This document shows, piece by piece, positions 4,436 through 5,694 of a stretch of 5,694 nucleotides of DNA. The stretch covers positions 1-5,694 of the forward strand of contig JAFZOC010000171.1 in the NCBI GenBank assembly GCA_017550765.1. The letters are read 5' to 3'. Made by a program: the position numbers and the translations under genes. The notes below the pieces were generated by a model. It saw only the letters and a program-made list of their open reading frames with translations. It did not search any database and had not been told where the DNA came from. This DNA comes from Oscillospiraceae bacterium (GTDB taxonomy: Bacteria > Bacillota_A > Clostridia > Oscillospirales > Oscillospiraceae). Every line of letters starts with the position of its first letter. The first letter of the stretch is position 1.

Positions 4436-5325
4436 TGCTCTTGCGCGCGATGGATGGCATCTATGAGGAGGATGTGACCATGGCAGGAGATATCTATTTC
4501 AAGAAAGAGAACGACATAAAAAAGGCCCGGCGGCGCGTGCTCGCCCTGGCCATGGCGGCGGCGCTGGTGCTGGCCCTGGGGGCCGTGGCCTGGGCGACAG
4601 GGGCCTTCGGGCTGCGAGATCTGCATATGGGGAGCGGCGCCGGCTCGTCCGTGATCGTGGCCGGCTGGTCCGACGCCCCAGAGGAACAGGCGGCAAAGGA
4701 ATGGGCCGAATATACCCGCGCCCATATCGCGGATAACCATCTGGAGCCTGGCGAGATCCCCGCAGATACGGACCTGGTGCGCCGGGTGGGCGCCTTTTCC
4801 CCGGAGGCCCAGGCGGAGCTGGAGGCGCTCCTGCAGTGCTATGGACTGCGTTTGCCGGAACAGGTCCTTTACATCAAGGGCGCGGAGGGCCTCTATGCCG
4901 TCTGCGGCGCCCGGGGCTTCCTGCCCGAGACCCTGGACCCCGACGACGGCTATCCGATCGGCGGGCGTTGGTATCGGGGCGGCTCGTTCACCCTTTCCGA
5001 CGCGGCGATGCTGGGCGGCAAGACCGTCCGCTTCGATATGACCCGTTCGGTGAAGGGCTATTTCACCGGCGTGGTGGGCTACAGCCTGGATCTGGAGGGC
5101 ATGGAGGAATGGAACTATACCACCGCCTCTGGCGCGGAGCTCGTCCTGGCTCTGGGGCCCAGCCGCGCCGCCGCCATGATCCCGCTGGAACACAGCTTCG
5201 TCTATATCCACTTTCGCAGCGGCAGCGAGAGCGGCTACGACAGGAGCTTCGATCTGCTGACCAGGGAGGATCTGGAGGCGTTCGTCGAGTCGATCGACCT
5301 CGACGCCCTGGACAGCATCGGCTGA
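4420..5325 (+). CDS. Single-pass membrane protein, putative anti-sigma factor (module 2)
   Basis: The product is 301 residues. The ATG at 4420 lies 7 nt after AGGAGG (4407-4412), inside the end of the sigma gene. An in-frame ATG at 4435 is a less well-spaced alternative, and the open frame upstream to 4003 is only a shadow of the sigma gene. Residues 1-37 are cytoplasmic (MDGIYEEDVTMAGDIYFKK, then basic KKARRR). The membrane helix is at about 38-61 (VLALAMAAALVLALGAVAWA). Residues 62-301 form an extracytoplasmic domain, starting with DLHMGSGAGSSVIVAGW and containing two lone cysteines (C140, C162) that could form a disulfide. Gene order and topology suggest an anti-sigma or sensor role for the 3869-4435 sigma factor. 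There is no zinc anti-sigma motif. The helix and following DLH...GAGS motif match the module-1 protein; the rest does not obviously align. Gene certain; role probable. Confidence 0.86.
   Translation: MVDTLMLLRAMDGIYEEDVTMAGDIYFKKENDIKKARRRVLALAMAAALVLALGAVAWATGAFGLRDLHMGSGAGSSVIVAGWSDAPEEQAAKEWAEYTRAHIADNHLEPGEIPADTDLVRRVGAFSPEAQAELEALLQCYGLRLPEQVLYIKGAEGLYAVCGARGFLPETLDPDDGYPIGGRWYRGGSFTLSDAAMLGGKTVRFDMTRSVKGYFTGVVGYSLDLEGMEEWNYTTASGAELVLALGPSRAAAMIPLEHSFVYIHFRSGSESGYDRSFDLLTREDLEAFVESIDLDALDSIG
4553..4596 (+). repeat. 44-bp exact direct repeat, copy 2
   Basis: Identical to 2753-2796. It codes in the same phase for the membrane helix of the module-2 putative anti-sigma factor. Recombination between the two copies would delete 1800 bp and fuse the N-terminus of the first membrane protein to the sensor domain of the second, in frame. 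Confidence 0.9.
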
Positions 5326-5405
5326 TAGGCGCAGCGGCAGGAACGAGGCTCCGTTTTTCGCCGGCCGGGACCTTCCCCGGCGTGCTGCATGGACCCCCCG
5401 GACGA

Positions 5406-5443
5406 AGAAAAACTCCCGTACCCTGCGGTACGGGAGTTTTTCT
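5406..5443. terminator. Bidirectional terminator between module 2 and rplA
   Basis: A perfect 17-bp stem pairs 5406-5422 (agaaaaactcccgtacc) with 5427-5443 (ggtacgggagtttttct), closed by a 4-nt loop ctgc. T5 lies on the plus strand and, by symmetry, on the minus strand. It serves both the rightward module-2 transcript (stop 5325) and the leftward rplA transcript (stop at 5483). Confidence 0.92.
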
Positions 5444-5482
5444 GCGCAGACGGCGCGCCGGGGACCTGCCGGGGGCCGATCC

Positions 5483-5694
5483 TTACAGCTGCTTCTGGGC
5501 GTTGATCTTGACGCCGGGGCCCATGGTGGAGGCGGTGACGCAAGAACGGATATACTGGCCCTTGGCGGCGGCGGGCTTGGCCTTGATGATGGCGCTGATG
5601 AGAGCCTCGTAGTTCTCATACAGCTTCTCGGCGCCGACGCTGACCTTGCCGATGGGGCAGTGGATGATGTGGGTCTTGTCCAGACGGTACTCGA
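5483..5694 (-). CDS. rplA: 50S ribosomal protein L1, C-terminal fragment
   Basis: The gene reads leftward and enters from the right edge. The window holds the last 69 sense codons and the TAA stop (5485-5483), so about two thirds of the usual 230 or so residues are missing. The translation [16 protein letters not shown], then FGAEKL-like [26 protein letters not shown] and [12 protein letters not shown], is the hallmark C-terminus of bacterial L1. This protein binds 23S rRNA at the L1 stalk, helps release deacylated tRNA and in many bacteria represses its own operon. In most bacteria rplA follows rplK and precedes rplJ-rplL. Here a terminator follows L1 directly, so rplJ is not immediately downstream. 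The codons are strongly biased, as expected for a highly expressed gene. Confidence 0.96.
   Translation of the reverse strand, partial: EYRLDKTHIIHCPIGKVSVGAEKLYENYEALISAIIKAKPAAAKGQYIRSCVTASTMGPGVKINAQKQL

Overview
This window is GC-rich and looks like a gut-type Clostridia chromosome, probably Oscillospiraceae/Ruminococcaceae-like. The reasons are the ribosomal protein L1 C-terminus at the right edge, an ECF sigma factor of a type I associate with Clostridia, strong AGGAGG-type ribosome sites, intrinsic terminators with U-tracts and strongly GC-ending codons. The taxonomic placement is inference from family resemblance; no search was run.

Layout from left to right. (1) The N-terminus of a leftward gene for a membrane-anchored protein with a Pro/Thr/Ala/Gln repeat linker runs off the left edge. 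(2) A divergent intergenic region of about 385 bp holds a near-consensus leftward promoter, a rightward promoter and a hairpin-rich leader. (3) A rightward gene of 364 codons encodes an unrecognised protein: a soluble N-terminal region, about four membrane helices and a Pro/Gly/Tyr-rich tail. It ends at a strong UUCG-loop terminator. (4) The first sigma module is an ECF sigma factor, probably starting at TTG, followed after 1 bp by a single-pass membrane protein that is a candidate anti-sigma factor. A strong terminator follows. (5) The second sigma module is a different ECF sigma factor overlapping by 16 bp a second single-pass membrane protein, also a candidate anti-sigma factor. (6) A bidirectional terminator separates this block from the convergent, leftward rplA (50S ribosomal protein L1), cut by the right edge.

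The centre of interest is the pair of back-to-back ECF sigma/membrane-protein modules. The sigma factors clearly differ from each other, and so do the sensor domains. The two membrane proteins nevertheless share a transmembrane segment identical over 44 bp of DNA, exactly 1800 bp apart, plus a juxtamembrane DLH...GAGS motif. Neither membrane protein shows the usual zinc anti-sigma (HxxxCxxC) motif, and their cytoplasmic N-termini are short (about 51 and 38 residues). The simplest reading is two cell-envelope signalling units, each a sigma factor held by a membrane partner. They may have arisen by duplication or gene conversion of the membrane-anchor part, with different sigma and sensor parts. 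The anti-sigma role is inferred from gene order and topology and is not proven by sequence.
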